From contig NZ_QRDJ01000007.1 of NCBI RefSeq assembly GCF_003385845.1, positions 211,281 through 275,280 on the forward strand: a DNA stretch of 64,000 bases, given 5' to 3'. The notes below the pieces were generated by a model. It saw only the letters and a list, made by a program, of their open reading frames with translations, searched no databases and was not told where the DNA came from. This document shows, piece after piece, positions 55,171 to 64,000 of this stretch; the stretch's first letter is position 1; every line of letters begins with the position of its first letter. Both the position numbers and the translations under genes were made by a program. The stretch is from Kushneria indalinina DSM 14324 (GTDB lineage: Bacteria > Pseudomonadota > Gammaproteobacteria > Pseudomonadales > Halomonadaceae).

Positions 55171-57108
55171 ATGTCCAACTCTTCATCCGTATCCGACCAG
55201 GTCCATGCCCAGTCGGAGGCCCGCCGCACCTACAATATCGATCAGTGGGGCAGCGGCTATTTTGACGTCAACCATCAGGGGCAGGCCGTGGTGCGCCCCT
55301 TCGGCGATGCCGACAGTCAGGACGGCCCGGCCCTGCCGCTGAAGGGGCTGGTCGAGAAGCTGCAGGGTGCCGGTCTGCGCCTGCCCATGCTGGTGCGCTT
55401 TACCGATATCCTGCATGACCGCGTCGAGCAGCTGTGTCAGGCCTTTGATCGCGCCATCGACGAGCTGGATTATCAGGGTCGCTACACGGCCGTGTACCCC
55501 ATCAAGGTCAATCAGCAGCGCCGCGTGGTCGAGGAGCTGCTGGCCACGCCCGAGCGCGGCCGCGGGCGTGTGGGGCTGGAAGCCGGCAGCAAGCCGGAGC
55601 TGCTGGCGGTGCTGGCGCTCTCCTCGGAGACCACCTCCACCATCGTCTGCAACGGCTACAAGGACCGCGAATACGTTCGCCTGGCGCTGATGGGTGAAAA
55701 GCTCGGCCATCGCGTCTTTCTGGTGGTGGAAAAGCAGGCCGAGCTCGAGTTGATTCTGGAAGAGGGCGACAACCTCGGCGTCATGCCCCGCATCGGCGTG
55801 CGCGCGCGGCTCTCCTCGGTGGGCAAGGGCAACTGGGAGAGCACCGGCGGCGACAAGTCCAAGTTCGGCCTGACCGCGCGCCAGATCCAGCACGTGGTGG
55901 ATCACCTGCGCGAGCACGATCGCCTTGAGTCACTGCAGCTGGTGCATTTCCACCTGGGCTCGCAGATCGCCAACATCCGCGACATCCAGCGCGGGCTGCG
56001 CGAATGCACCCAGTTCTACAAGAGCCTGCGCGATGTCGGCGCGCCGGTCGCCGTGGTGGACGTCGGCGGCGGTCTGGGCGTGGACTATGAAGGCACCCGC
56101 TCGCGCAGCTACTGCTCGACCAACTACTCGATGGCCGAGTACGCCAACAACGTGGTCGGCGCCTTCTCCCAGCTGTGCCAGAGCATGGACATCCCGCACC
56201 CGGACATTATCTCCGAGTCCGGTCGTGCCCTCACCGCCCATCACGCGGTGCTGATCACCAACGTGATCGATGAGGAGCGCCACGAAGTGGCCCTGCCCGA
56301 GCGCGGCAACCACGAGGGCGACACCCATCTGGACGTGCTGTGGCAGACCTATGACTGGCTGGCCGAACCGGCCGAGCCGCGTCTTCTGGTCGAGTACTAT
56401 CACGATCTGTATCAGGCGATGATCGATATTCAGGACCGCTTCGTGCTGGGCAGCGCCACACTCGGCGTGCGCGCCGAGGGCGAGGCGCTCTACACGGCCG
56501 CCTGCAAGCGTCTGCGCGCCAAGCTTGACCGCCGCAACCGCGCCCATCGCGAGATCCTTGATGAGCTGGACGAAAAGCTCGCCGACAAGCTGTTCGTCAA
56601 CTTCTCGCTGTTTCAGTCGCTGCCGGACGTCTGGGGCATCGATCAGATTTTCCCGGTGCTGCCACTGTCGAATCTGGATCAGCCGCCGACGCGGCGCGGC
56701 GTGATTCAGGACATCACCTGCGACAGCGACGGGCGTATCGAGCGCTATGTCGACGGCCAGGGGGTGGAAAGCACGCTGCCCCTGCCGGAGTGGAAATCCG
56801 GTGACGACAAGCTGCTGGGGCTTTTCCTGGTCGGTGCCTATCAGGAGATTCTGGGCGATCTGCACAACCTCTTTGGTGATACCGACTCCATCGATGTCAG
56901 CCTGGATGACAGCGGTAACTGGAAGCTGGGTGACCCGATCGTCGGCGACAGCGTCGCCAACGTGTTGCGCTACGTGAACTTTGATCCTGACCGCCTCAAG
57001 GGCCGTTTCCAGCGCCAGCTGCTGCGCAGCGACGTCTCCGGCCGCGAGCGCGAGATGTTTCTCGAAGAGCTCGAAGCCGGGCTTGAAGGCTATACCTATC
57101 TGGAGTAA
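55171..57108 (+). CDS. speA: Biosynthetic arginine decarboxylase
   Basis: 645 residues, PLP-dependent SpeA. PLP lysine in YPIKVNQQR; VHFHLGSQIAN, DVGGGLGVDYEGT and SESGRALTAHHA follow in the usual order; the C-terminal NLFGDTDSIDV and YVNFDPDRLKGRF are present. Makes agmatine for putrescine. The ATG at 55171 follows GGAG; 23 upstream codons rejected. The last 69 bases recur downstream of the next gene (58336-58404), which is unusual. Confidence 0.96.
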   Translation: MSNSSSVSDQVHAQSEARRTYNIDQWGSGYFDVNHQGQAVVRPFGDADSQDGPALPLKGLVEKLQGAGLRLPMLVRFTDILHDRVEQLCQAFDRAIDELDYQGRYTAVYPIKVNQQRRVVEELLATPERGRGRVGLEAGSKPELLAVLALSSETTSTIVCNGYKDREYVRLALMGEKLGHRVFLVVEKQAELELILEEGDNLGVMPRIGVRARLSSVGKGNWESTGGDKSKFGLTARQIQHVVDHLREHDRLESLQLVHFHLGSQIANIRDIQRGLRECTQFYKSLRDVGAPVAVVDVGGGLGVDYEGTRSRSYCSTNYSMAEYANNVVGAFSQLCQSMDIPHPDIISESGRALTAHHAVLITNVIDEERHEVALPERGNHEGDTHLDVLWQTYDWLAEPAEPRLLVEYYHDLYQAMIDIQDRFVLGSATLGVRAEGEALYTAACKRLRAKLDRRNRAHREILDELDEKLADKLFVNFSLFQSLPDVWGIDQIFPVLPLSNLDQPPTRRGVIQDITCDSDGRIERYVDGQGVESTLPLPEWKSGDDKLLGLFLVGAYQEILGDLHNLFGDTDSIDVSLDDSGNWKLGDPIVGDSVANVLRYVNFDPDRLKGRFQRQLLRSDVSGREREMFLEELEAGLEGYTYLE

Positions 57109-57563
57109 TCGGGCCTGAAACAGTCTCTCGGGCGCTGCCTGATAATCCTTTGCACTGCCCGCACCACGCCCGGGCAGTGCACTCGCCATCCACACCGCTG
57201 ATCCCGCAAGGCCCCTGGCGCCGTTGATCATCCCGGTGCCTGCGACCGCATGTTATGTCGAGCGCCGCAGGCACCGGCCGAAATCGGGATCGGTAAGCAC
57301 CTGCAGATGGCGCGCCCCACCTAACGACCGGCAGCACACGCACTGACGCCCCTGCCCGATCGGTATATCGTCTATCATTGTCTGTAATGCAATGAAAGGC
57401 GTGCCCTCGCGCTGTCCTGCAAGAGCTACCAACATGTGAGGCATCGCGGCGGACGGCCACACCGCGATGGTCACCCGTAAATCCATACCGGGTTATTGCG
57501 ACGCTCAGACGCTGCTCGATACAGCCAACACAACGGGAACGGCACGTTCCCCATGGGGCCAGG
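57109..57563. other. Intergenic region speA-pcs with two inverted repeats
   Basis: 455 bases without a gene. Two perfect inverted repeats: GCACTGCCCG/CGGGCAGTGC (57152-57180) and CCGGTGCCTGCG/CGCAGGCACCGG (57233-57277, 21-base loop). Neither is followed by a U-run, so ordinary termination is not obvious. The pcs promoter should lie in the right part. Confidence 0.6.
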
Positions 57564-58313
57564 ATGGCACAATCGCTTTTTTCGCACACATCCTCAAGCG
57601 CTTCTCCCTGCAAGGCATGGAGCGTTCACATTCTTACCGCCAGTGGCGTGCTGTTCGGCACGATGGCCCTGCTAGCGCTGATCGACGAACGCCCCGTTGC
57701 CTGTCTGCTCTGGCTGGGCACGGCGATGATGATCGATAGCGTCGATGGCACCCTGGCGCGCAAGTACGATGTCAAGGCCACCCTGCCGCAAATAGACGGC
57801 GCCACCCTCGACATGGTCATCGACTACCTCACCTGGGCCTTTATCCCTGCGCTTTTCATCTACTCCTTTATCGAGCTGCCGCCGTATCTCTCGCTGATGT
57901 CGGTGTTCATCATCGTGCTGTCATCGATGTTCTGCTTTTGCAACGTCAATCTGAAAAGCCGGGACAACTACTTCGTCGGTTTTCCCGCCGCCTGGAACAT
58001 CGCTGCCGCCTATTTCTATATCCTCGATCTGCCGCCTTTTGTCGTCTTTGCCGCCATTGTGGTGCTTGCCGCGCTGACCGTAACGCGGATGAAGTTTCTC
58101 CATCCGTTTCGGGTGCGCTTTCTGATGCCGCTGAACATCGCGGTCACCCTGGTCTGGTGTGTCTGCACCACCTTGCTGCTGCTGTCGAGCGCTGGGCATG
58201 CCACCTGGGCGCTGTGGGGGCTCGGCCTGACCTCGCTGTACTTTGCAGGTATGTGCCTGTGGCGCACGGCGCAGGAGTGGCTTGCCTCGCCACGGCGAAA
58301 CGCTTCGGCATAA
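57564..58313 (+). CDS. pcs: Phosphatidylcholine synthase
   Basis: 249 residues, about eight membrane helices. The CDP-alcohol phosphotransferase motif is visible in the Pcs form: DSVDGTLARKYDVKATLPQ, continuing to GATLDMVIDY (acidic residues in D..DG..AR...G...D...D). AWSVHILTASGV at the N-terminus is typical of Pcs, which condenses CDP-diacylglycerol with choline to make phosphatidylcholine in the inner membrane. Ribosome site is poor (AGG touching the ATG). It sits alone between speA and a copy of the speA tail, suggesting that it was inserted here. Confidence 0.9.
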   Translation: MAQSLFSHTSSSASPCKAWSVHILTASGVLFGTMALLALIDERPVACLLWLGTAMMIDSVDGTLARKYDVKATLPQIDGATLDMVIDYLTWAFIPALFIYSFIELPPYLSLMSVFIIVLSSMFCFCNVNLKSRDNYFVGFPAAWNIAAAYFYILDLPPFVVFAAIVVLAALTVTRMKFLHPFRVRFLMPLNIAVTLVWCVCTTLLLLSSAGHATWALWGLGLTSLYFAGMCLWRTAQEWLASPRRNASA

Positions 58314-58335
58314 GGGTCAGCGCCGCGGCATCCAG

Positions 58336-58404
58336 GGCCGCGAGCGCGAGATGTTTCTCGAAGAGCTCGAAGCCCGGCTTGAAGGCTGCATTTGCCTGGA
58401 GTAA
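58336..58404 (+). pseudogene. Remnant copy of the speA 3' end
   Basis: 69 bases that align without gaps to speA 57040-57108, 62 identical; the first 39 are exact. It would encode GREREMFLEELEARLEGC and ends in an in-frame TAA at the same place. It starts 23 bases after pcs. There is no start or upstream speA sequence, so it is a fragment. Confidence 0.93.
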
Positions 58405-58789
58405 ACGCACCGCTCGTGTTTGCTGCCCCGCCCGTCCGGATATTGATGTCCGGGCGGGCCCCGCCCTACCGCCGTTCTTTCCATTCAGCACTCTTCCAGG
58501 CCTGTGCCGTTCTGCCCCCTGGACGCGGCGGATGTCGGCTTGACCCGGCCTTCTGTGCCGTCAACGCCTCATTCCTGCCGTGGAAACGACGTCGATTGTT
58601 CACTCGACGACCCGCCCTTCGTTGATTAACCAAAGGTCGAACGGCTTTTCCAAAAGCGGCGTGAGAGCCTACCGGGTTTGAGCAGGGGAGCGGCCATTGC
58701 GGCGCGCTCTGCTTGTCTGGGGCCGGGCTGTCAACAAGTGCCGACAACAAGGCAAACGGCCCGTCTTTCATCATCAGGGGAGAACACGC
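58405..58789. other. Upstream region of pntAB
   Basis: 385 bases without a gene. A hairpin GCCCGTCCGGA/TCCGGGCGGGC (58430-58459, one mismatch) lies at its left end, perhaps ending the pcs transcript. The pntAB promoter should lie further right; no clear boxes seen. Confidence 0.5.
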
Positions 58790-60361
58790 GTGAAGATAGG
58801 CGCACCAAGGGAGAGTGCTCGGGGTGAGGCGCGGGTCGCGCTGACCCCCGAGAGCGCGAAGCAGCTGCAAAAGCTGGGGCATGAGTGTCTGGTGGAAACC
58901 GGCGCGGGAGCCGAGGCAGGCTTTAACGATGACACCTATCGCGAGGCCGGCGTCACCGTGGTGGACAGCGCCGCCGCGCTCTGGCGTGACGCCGAGGTGG
59001 TCATCAAGGTTCGCGAACCCAATGACGAGGAAGCCGAACGCCTGCGTAACGGTCAGACCCTGATCGCGTTTTTCTGGCCGGCCCAGAACGAGGCAATGCT
59101 GGAAAAATGCCGCGCCACGGGTGCCACGGTCATCGCCATGGACATGGTGCCGCGTATCTCGCGAGCGCAAAAAATGGACGCCCTGTCGTCGATGGCCAAC
59201 ATCGCCGGCTATCGCGCGGTCATCGAGGCCGGCAACAACTTCGGCCGCTTCTTTACCGGCCAGGTCACCGCCGCAGGCAAGGTGCCGCCGGCGAAGGTGC
59301 TGGTGATCGGCGCCGGCGTGGCCGGTCTTGCCGCCATCGGCACCGCTACCAGTCTCGGTGCGGTCGTGCGCGCCTTTGACGTGCGCCCGGAAGTCTCCGA
59401 ACAGATCGAATCCATGGGCGCCGAGTTCTTGTTTCTTGACTTCGACAACGCCCAGGACGGCTCGGAAAGCGGCGGCTACGCCTCGCCGTCGAGCCCCGAG
59501 TTTCGCGAAAAGCAGCTCGAGTGCTTTCGCGAGCAGGCAAGTGATGTGGACATCGTCATCACCACCGCGCTGATCCCCGGCCGACCGGCGCCCAAACTGT
59601 GGCTCGAGGACATGGTCGCCTTGATGAAGCCCGGCTCGGTGGTGATTGATCTGGCGGCCGAAAAGGGTGGCAATTGCGACCTGACCCGCGCCGATGAGCG
59701 CGTGGTCAGTGACAACGGCGTGGTGGTGGTCGGCTATACCGATTATCCCTCGCGCATGGCGACCCAGGCCTCGCTTTTGTACGCCACCAACATCCGTCAC
59801 ATGCTCACCGATTTAACGCCCGACAAGGACGGCGTCATCCAGCACAACATGGAAGACGACGTGATCCGCGGGGCGACGGTCACTCATCAGAGCGAGATCA
59901 CCTTCCCGCCGCCGCCGCCCAAAACAAGGGCGATCGGTGCGGCCAAACCGAAGCCGAAGGAGAAGGAAGCCACCCCGGAGGAAAAACGCGCTTCCGAGAC
60001 CGCCGCGTTCAAGTCGCAGACCAAACGCCAGGTCACCCTGCTGGCCGTGGGCGGCGCGCTGATGCTGCTGTTGGGTCAGGTGGCGCCGGCCTCGTTCATG
60101 CAGCACTTCATTGTCTTTGTGCTGGCATGTTTTATCGGCTTTCAGGTGATCTGGAAGGTCAGCCACTCGCTGCATACGCCACTGATGGCGGTCACCAATG
60201 CCATCTCCGGCATCATCATCCTGGGGGCGGTGCTGCAGATCGGCTCCGGCAGCGTGATCGTGAGCATTCTGGCGGCGATTTCGGTTCTGATCGCGACCAT
60301 CAATATCGTGGGTGGCTTTCTGGTGACACGCCGGATGCTCGCCATGTTCCAAAAATCCTGA
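58790..60361 (+). CDS. pntA: NAD(P) transhydrogenase subunit alpha (PntA)
   Basis: 523 residues from a GTG at 58790 (GGGGAGAACACGC upstream), giving MKIGAPRES, the standard N-terminus. The NAD(H)-binding domain I (about 1-380) has [22 protein letters not shown]; a Pro/Lys/Glu-rich linker follows, then four membrane helices (about 420-515), so it is the E. coli-type fused alpha subunit and not the split PntAA/PntAB. Uses the proton gradient to make NADPH from NADH. 16 bases before pntB. Confidence 0.95.
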   Translation: MKIGAPRESARGEARVALTPESAKQLQKLGHECLVETGAGAEAGFNDDTYREAGVTVVDSAAALWRDAEVVIKVREPNDEEAERLRNGQTLIAFFWPAQNEAMLEKCRATGATVIAMDMVPRISRAQKMDALSSMANIAGYRAVIEAGNNFGRFFTGQVTAAGKVPPAKVLVIGAGVAGLAAIGTATSLGAVVRAFDVRPEVSEQIESMGAEFLFLDFDNAQDGSESGGYASPSSPEFREKQLECFREQASDVDIVITTALIPGRPAPKLWLEDMVALMKPGSVVIDLAAEKGGNCDLTRADERVVSDNGVVVVGYTDYPSRMATQASLLYATNIRHMLTDLTPDKDGVIQHNMEDDVIRGATVTHQSEITFPPPPPKTRAIGAAKPKPKEKEATPEEKRASETAAFKSQTKRQVTLLAVGGALMLLLGQVAPASFMQHFIVFVLACFIGFQVIWKVSHSLHTPLMAVTNAISGIIILGAVLQIGSGSVIVSILAAISVLIATINIVGGFLVTRRMLAMFQKS

Positions 60362-60377
60362 GCGGCCGGGAAATACC

Positions 60378-61820
60378 ATGTTGAGTCAAGGGTTCGTATC
60401 CGCCGCGGCCATCGCGGCAAGTGTTCTGTTTATTCTGTCACTGGGCGGTCTGAGCAATCAGGAGAAAGCCAAGCGCGCCGTCTGGTACGGCATTATCGGC
60501 ATGGCGGTGGCGGTCTTTTTCACCGCTTTAGGCCCCGGTATCGGCGGCTACTGGCTGATGATCCCGATGATCATCATCGGCGCCGTGATCGGTACCCGGC
60601 TGGCGCGTCGGGTCGAGATGACCGAGATGCCCCAGCTGGTGGCGGCACTGCACAGCTTTGTGGGCCTGGCGGCCGTGTTCGTGGCCTGGAGCGCCGATCT
60701 GGAGCGTCGCCGGGTACTGGCCGAACGGGCCGCCGACGGCATGATGCAGGAGTTCTCCGCCTTTGCCGCGCTGGTGGCGACCAAGGCGCCGGACGAGCTG
60801 ATGTTTCTGCAGGTCGAAGTGGTGCTGGGAATTTTCATCGGTGCGGTGACGTTTACCGGCTCCGTGATTGCCTTTGGCAAGCTGGCCGGCAAGGTGGACG
60901 GCAAGCCGCGCCAGCTGCCCGGCGGCCATCTGCTCAATGCCGGCGCGGCGGTGCTCTCGCTGGCGCTTGCCATTCTCTATCTCAATGGCGCCGGCTTCTG
61001 GACGCTGCTGCTGCTGGCACTTCTGGCCTTTTTCATCGGCTATCACCTGATCATGGGCATCGGCGGCGCCGACATGCCGGTGGTGGTATCGATGCTCAAC
61101 AGCTACTCCGGCTGGGCGGCGGCGGCCATCGGCTTTACGCTGTCCAATGACCTTTTGATCGTGACCGGCGCGCTGGTGGGCTCCTCCGGGGCGATTCTCT
61201 CCTACATCATGTGCAAGGCGATGAACCGTAACTTCGTCAACGTCATCCTGGGCGGCTTCGGCGGCACGCAGGGGCCGGCAGCAGAGATCGAGGGCGAGCA
61301 GATATCGATCGATGCCAATGGCGTGGCGAGCGCCCTCAATGACGCCGAAAGTGTGATCATCGTGCCGGGCTATGGCATGGCGGTGGCCCAGGCGCAGAGC
61401 GCAGTGAGCGATCTGGTGCGCAAGCTGCGTGATGCCGGCAAGGAGGTGCGCTTTGGCATCCATCCGGTCGCCGGTCGTCTGCCCGGCCACATGAACGTAC
61501 TACTGGCAGAGGCCCGCGTGCCCTACGATATCGTGCTGGAGATGGACGAGATCAACGACGACTTCGCCACCACCGACGTGGTGATCGTCATCGGCTCCAA
61601 CGACATCGTCAATCCGGCCGCTCAGGAAGACCCGAACAGCCCCATCGCCGGCATGCCGGTACTCAAGGTGTGGGAGGCCAAACAGGTCTTTATCTGCAAG
61701 CGCGGCCAGGGCACCGGCTACTCGGGGATCGAAAACCCGCTGTTTTTCAAGGACAACAGCCGGATGTACTACGGCGACGCGCGTGAGAGCATCAACGCAC
61801 TGCTGCCGATGATGGAGTAA
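60378..61820 (+). CDS. pntB: NAD(P) transhydrogenase subunit beta (PntB)
   Basis: 480 residues. About eight or nine membrane helices, then the NADP(H)-binding domain III (about 300-480) with [50 protein letters not shown] and [17 protein letters not shown]. Partner of PntA in the same operon; followed by a strong terminator. Confidence 0.96.
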   Translation: MLSQGFVSAAAIAASVLFILSLGGLSNQEKAKRAVWYGIIGMAVAVFFTALGPGIGGYWLMIPMIIIGAVIGTRLARRVEMTEMPQLVAALHSFVGLAAVFVAWSADLERRRVLAERAADGMMQEFSAFAALVATKAPDELMFLQVEVVLGIFIGAVTFTGSVIAFGKLAGKVDGKPRQLPGGHLLNAGAAVLSLALAILYLNGAGFWTLLLLALLAFFIGYHLIMGIGGADMPVVVSMLNSYSGWAAAAIGFTLSNDLLIVTGALVGSSGAILSYIMCKAMNRNFVNVILGGFGGTQGPAAEIEGEQISIDANGVASALNDAESVIIVPGYGMAVAQAQSAVSDLVRKLRDAGKEVRFGIHPVAGRLPGHMNVLLAEARVPYDIVLEMDEINDDFATTDVVIVIGSNDIVNPAAQEDPNSPIAGMPVLKVWEAKQVFICKRGQGTGYSGIENPLFFKDNSRMYYGDARESINALLPMME

Positions 61821-61941
61821 CGCCCCATCGACTGCCTCGTCAGGGCTGTCGCGCCTGTGGATCCTGCACGGGCCGGCCCCGGATGACGCCTGAGCGCGGA
61901 CAAACGGTCGCGATTCTGGAATAATCCGCGCCCATTACGAC

Positions 61942-61981
61942 AACAGCACCCCGTCGAGCCCTCGACAGGGTGCTGTTTTTT
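61942..61981 (+). terminator. Rho-independent terminator of pntAB
   Basis: AACAGCACCC/GGGTGCTGTT extended by GTCGAG/CTCGAC with one bulged mismatch, followed by TTTTTT. Confidence 0.92.
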
Positions 61982-62006
61982 ATGGGTTGCAGCAGCGAGA
62001 CAGACA

Positions 62007-63569
62007 ATGGCTTTCCTTTTCCGACACGAGGGCGACGCTACCACGCCCCGTGCCCCCGGCATGCTGGACGCACTTTTCCCCATCGTCGCCGTTATCATCA
62101 TGCTGGCGCTGAGCGTGACGCTGTTTGGCGCCGACGCCTCCAGCGGCCCGACCCAGATTGCGCTCATCATGGGCGCCATGCTGGCCGCGGTCGTGGGGCT
62201 GAAAAACGGCCACCGATGGGCGGCCATCGAAGAAGGCATCAACCACGGCATTCACCTGTCACTGGGCGCGATTTTGATTCTGCTCTCGGTCGGCGCGATG
62301 ATCGGCACCTGGACGCTGGGTGGCGTGGTACCGACCATGATCCACTACGGCCTCGAGATTCTCTCGCCCCGCTACTTCTATGCCACCGCCTGTCTTTTGT
62401 GCGCGCTGGTGTCGGTCTCGGTAGGCAGCTCCTGGACGGTGGCCGGCACCATCGGCATCGGACTGATCGGCATTGCCAACGGGCTGGGGCTATCCACGGC
62501 GATCACCGCCGGTGCGATCATCTCCGGCGGCTACTTCGGCGACAAGATGTCGCCGCTGTCCGACACCACCAATCTGGCGCCGGCTTCGGCCGAGGCGGAG
62601 CTTTTTGCCCACATCCGCCACATGCTCTGGACCACCACGCCGAGTCTGATCCTGGCGCTGATTCTCTTTTTGCTGCTGGGTCTGGGCGGCCCCGACCAGG
62701 CGGCCACACCCGAGCGCATCACCGACATCCAGCAGATCCTGAGCGATCACTTCACCATCAGCGCCTGGCTGTTGCTGCCGCTGCTGGCGCTGCTGGTGAT
62801 GGCGTGGAAGCAGATGCCGGCGTTTCCGACCATTTTCATCGGCGCCCTGCTGGGCGTGGTGTTTGCGCTGATCTTTCAGCGCGAGGCGGTGGTGGGCCTG
62901 GCCGACACACCCTCGCTGGGTTATGCCATGGCGCTTTTAAAGGGCAGCTGGATTGCGCTTTATGACGGCTACAGCGCCCACACCGGCAACGAGGCGATCG
63001 ATGCGCTTTTAACCAACGGCGGCATGGCGAGCATGTTGACCACGGTCTGGCTGATTTTATCGGCCATGACCTTTGGCGGGGTCATCGAGCGCCTGGGGCT
63101 ACTGGAGCGCGCCGTCAGCGGGCTGCTGCGCGTGGCGCGCAGCACCTCATCACTGATTCTCTCGACGCTGGCCACCGGCCTTGCCACCAACGTGGTCACC
63201 GGCGATCAGTATCTTTCCGTGGTGCTGCCCGGGCGCATCTACAAGGCTGAGTTTCAGCGCCGCCGGCTCAAGCCGGTCAATTTGTCGCGGGCGCTGGAAG
63301 ATTCCGGCACGATCACTTCACCGCTGATTCCGTGGAACAGCTGTGGCGCCTACATGGCGGCAACCCTGGGCGTGGCGACGCTGAGCTATGCGCCCTTTGC
63401 CTTTTTCAACCTGATCAATTTGGGCATTGCCATCCTCTACGCGCTGATCGGCTTTCGCGTCACGCGCATGAGCGACGATGAGGCGCCCGCTCGCGAGGAC
63501 GCGCTGCCCACGCTCTCGGACGGCCAGATCATCGATGACCGCTACGAGCCTGCTTCCAGCCGCCCCTGA
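62007..63569 (+). CDS. nhaC: Na+/H+ antiporter NhaC
   Basis: 520 residues, about 11-12 membrane helices. NhaC hallmarks: VGSSWTVAGTIGIGLIGIANGLG, SGGYFGDKMSPLSDTTNLAPA and the C-terminal-half TNVVTGDQYLSVVLPGRIYK and EDSGTITSPLIPWNSCGAYM. Exports sodium, fitting a halophilic or halotolerant host. Ends 24 bases before a terminator hairpin. Confidence 0.94.
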   Translation: MAFLFRHEGDATTPRAPGMLDALFPIVAVIIMLALSVTLFGADASSGPTQIALIMGAMLAAVVGLKNGHRWAAIEEGINHGIHLSLGAILILLSVGAMIGTWTLGGVVPTMIHYGLEILSPRYFYATACLLCALVSVSVGSSWTVAGTIGIGLIGIANGLGLSTAITAGAIISGGYFGDKMSPLSDTTNLAPASAEAELFAHIRHMLWTTTPSLILALILFLLLGLGGPDQAATPERITDIQQILSDHFTISAWLLLPLLALLVMAWKQMPAFPTIFIGALLGVVFALIFQREAVVGLADTPSLGYAMALLKGSWIALYDGYSAHTGNEAIDALLTNGGMASMLTTVWLILSAMTFGGVIERLGLLERAVSGLLRVARSTSSLILSTLATGLATNVVTGDQYLSVVLPGRIYKAEFQRRRLKPVNLSRALEDSGTITSPLIPWNSCGAYMAATLGVATLSYAPFAFFNLINLGIAILYALIGFRVTRMSDDEAPAREDALPTLSDGQIIDDRYEPASSRP

Positions 63570-63594
63570 AGCTCTTTCGAGACACGCGTGCGAC

Positions 63595-63630
63595 AACAAC
63601 AACGCCGGCCCAGGGGCCGGCGTTGTTGTT
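63595..63630. terminator. Bidirectional terminator between nhaC and SDR gene
   Basis: Perfect 17-bp stem AACAACAACGCCGGCCC/GGGCCGGCGTTGTTGTT with a 2-base loop, between convergent genes. Its core is nearly the same as the hairpin at 50438. Confidence 0.9.
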
Positions 63631-63646
63631 ACACAATCGAAAGCGC

Positions 63647-64000
<354 letters not shown>

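Noticed and set aside
57152..57277. Inverted repeats after speA as a small RNA or standard terminator
   Set aside because: No U-run follows either stem and no promoter is evident; kept only as structures.
61970..62965. His/Arg-rich open frame overlapping nhaC
   Set aside because: Other frame of nhaC; composition typical of a GC-rich shadow frame.

Overview
The window looks like a chromosomal segment of a moderately GC-rich gammaproteobacterium of the Halomonadaceae type (Halomonas/Kushneria-like). This rests on gene content (single-operon PntA/PntB with full-length PntA, NhaC antiporter, type II ThrB beside a DUF2782 gene and polA, SpeA, PaoABC-type oxidoreductases) and on protein style. No rRNA or marker gene allows a genus call, and I found no tRNA, IS element or phage module.

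Layout. 1-5766: 3' end of a type I-F CRISPR-Cas locus (tail of cas3, csy1-csy2-csy3-csy4, leader, 19-repeat array); cas1 and most of cas3 lie left of the window. 5921-9121: a PilZ/HD-GYP-like c-di-GMP protein, then a divergent LysR/PACE-efflux pair with a palindromic operator candidate. 9161-11656: a Zur-box-controlled COG0523 GTPase and a copCD operon. 11763-13409: an SDR and a polysaccharide-deacetylase-family enzyme. 13526-21711: two tandem paralogous paoABC-type molybdo-flavoenzyme operons separated by a seven-copy 16-bp tandem repeat; only the first has a twin-arginine signal. 22120-25113: a TetR regulator and a three-gene envelope/stress operon (soluble-plus-anchor protein, holin-family protein, DUF3618 protein).

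25203-32294: sugar-acid block: two GntP permeases, an aldo/keto reductase, a 2-hydroxyacid dehydrogenase, and IdnD/IdnO-type dehydrogenases, feeding gluconate towards 6-phosphogluconate; gnd lies further on at 45354. 32435-37315: a small membrane protein, class I fumarase, a Tat-exported bicupin oxalate decarboxylase and an unknown envelope protein. 37401-42143: Fur-controlled siderophore block (TonB receptor diverging from a siderophore-interacting flavoprotein and an MFS transporter). 42195-45303: CitE-like lyase, a frameshifted CaiB-family CoA-transferase and a divergent LysR. 45354-50393: gnd, a Crp/Fnr regulator, a META-domain lipoprotein and a chemoreceptor. 50524-64000: polA, DUF2782, thrB, speA, pcs (phosphatidylcholine synthase) bracketed by a 69-bp copy of the speA tail, pntAB, nhaC and a cut-off SDR.

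The most unusual signals are the speA 3'-end duplication bracketing pcs, the loss of the two adjacent metal-ligand histidines in the HD-GYP-like protein, the two-operon Pao arrangement with only one Tat signal and an intervening tandem repeat, the one-base frameshift in the CoA-transferase, and clear palindromic regulatory sites (Zur, Fur x2, LysR-type). I did not find a convincing wholly new multi-gene system; most of the window is recognisable housekeeping, metabolic or transport genes.
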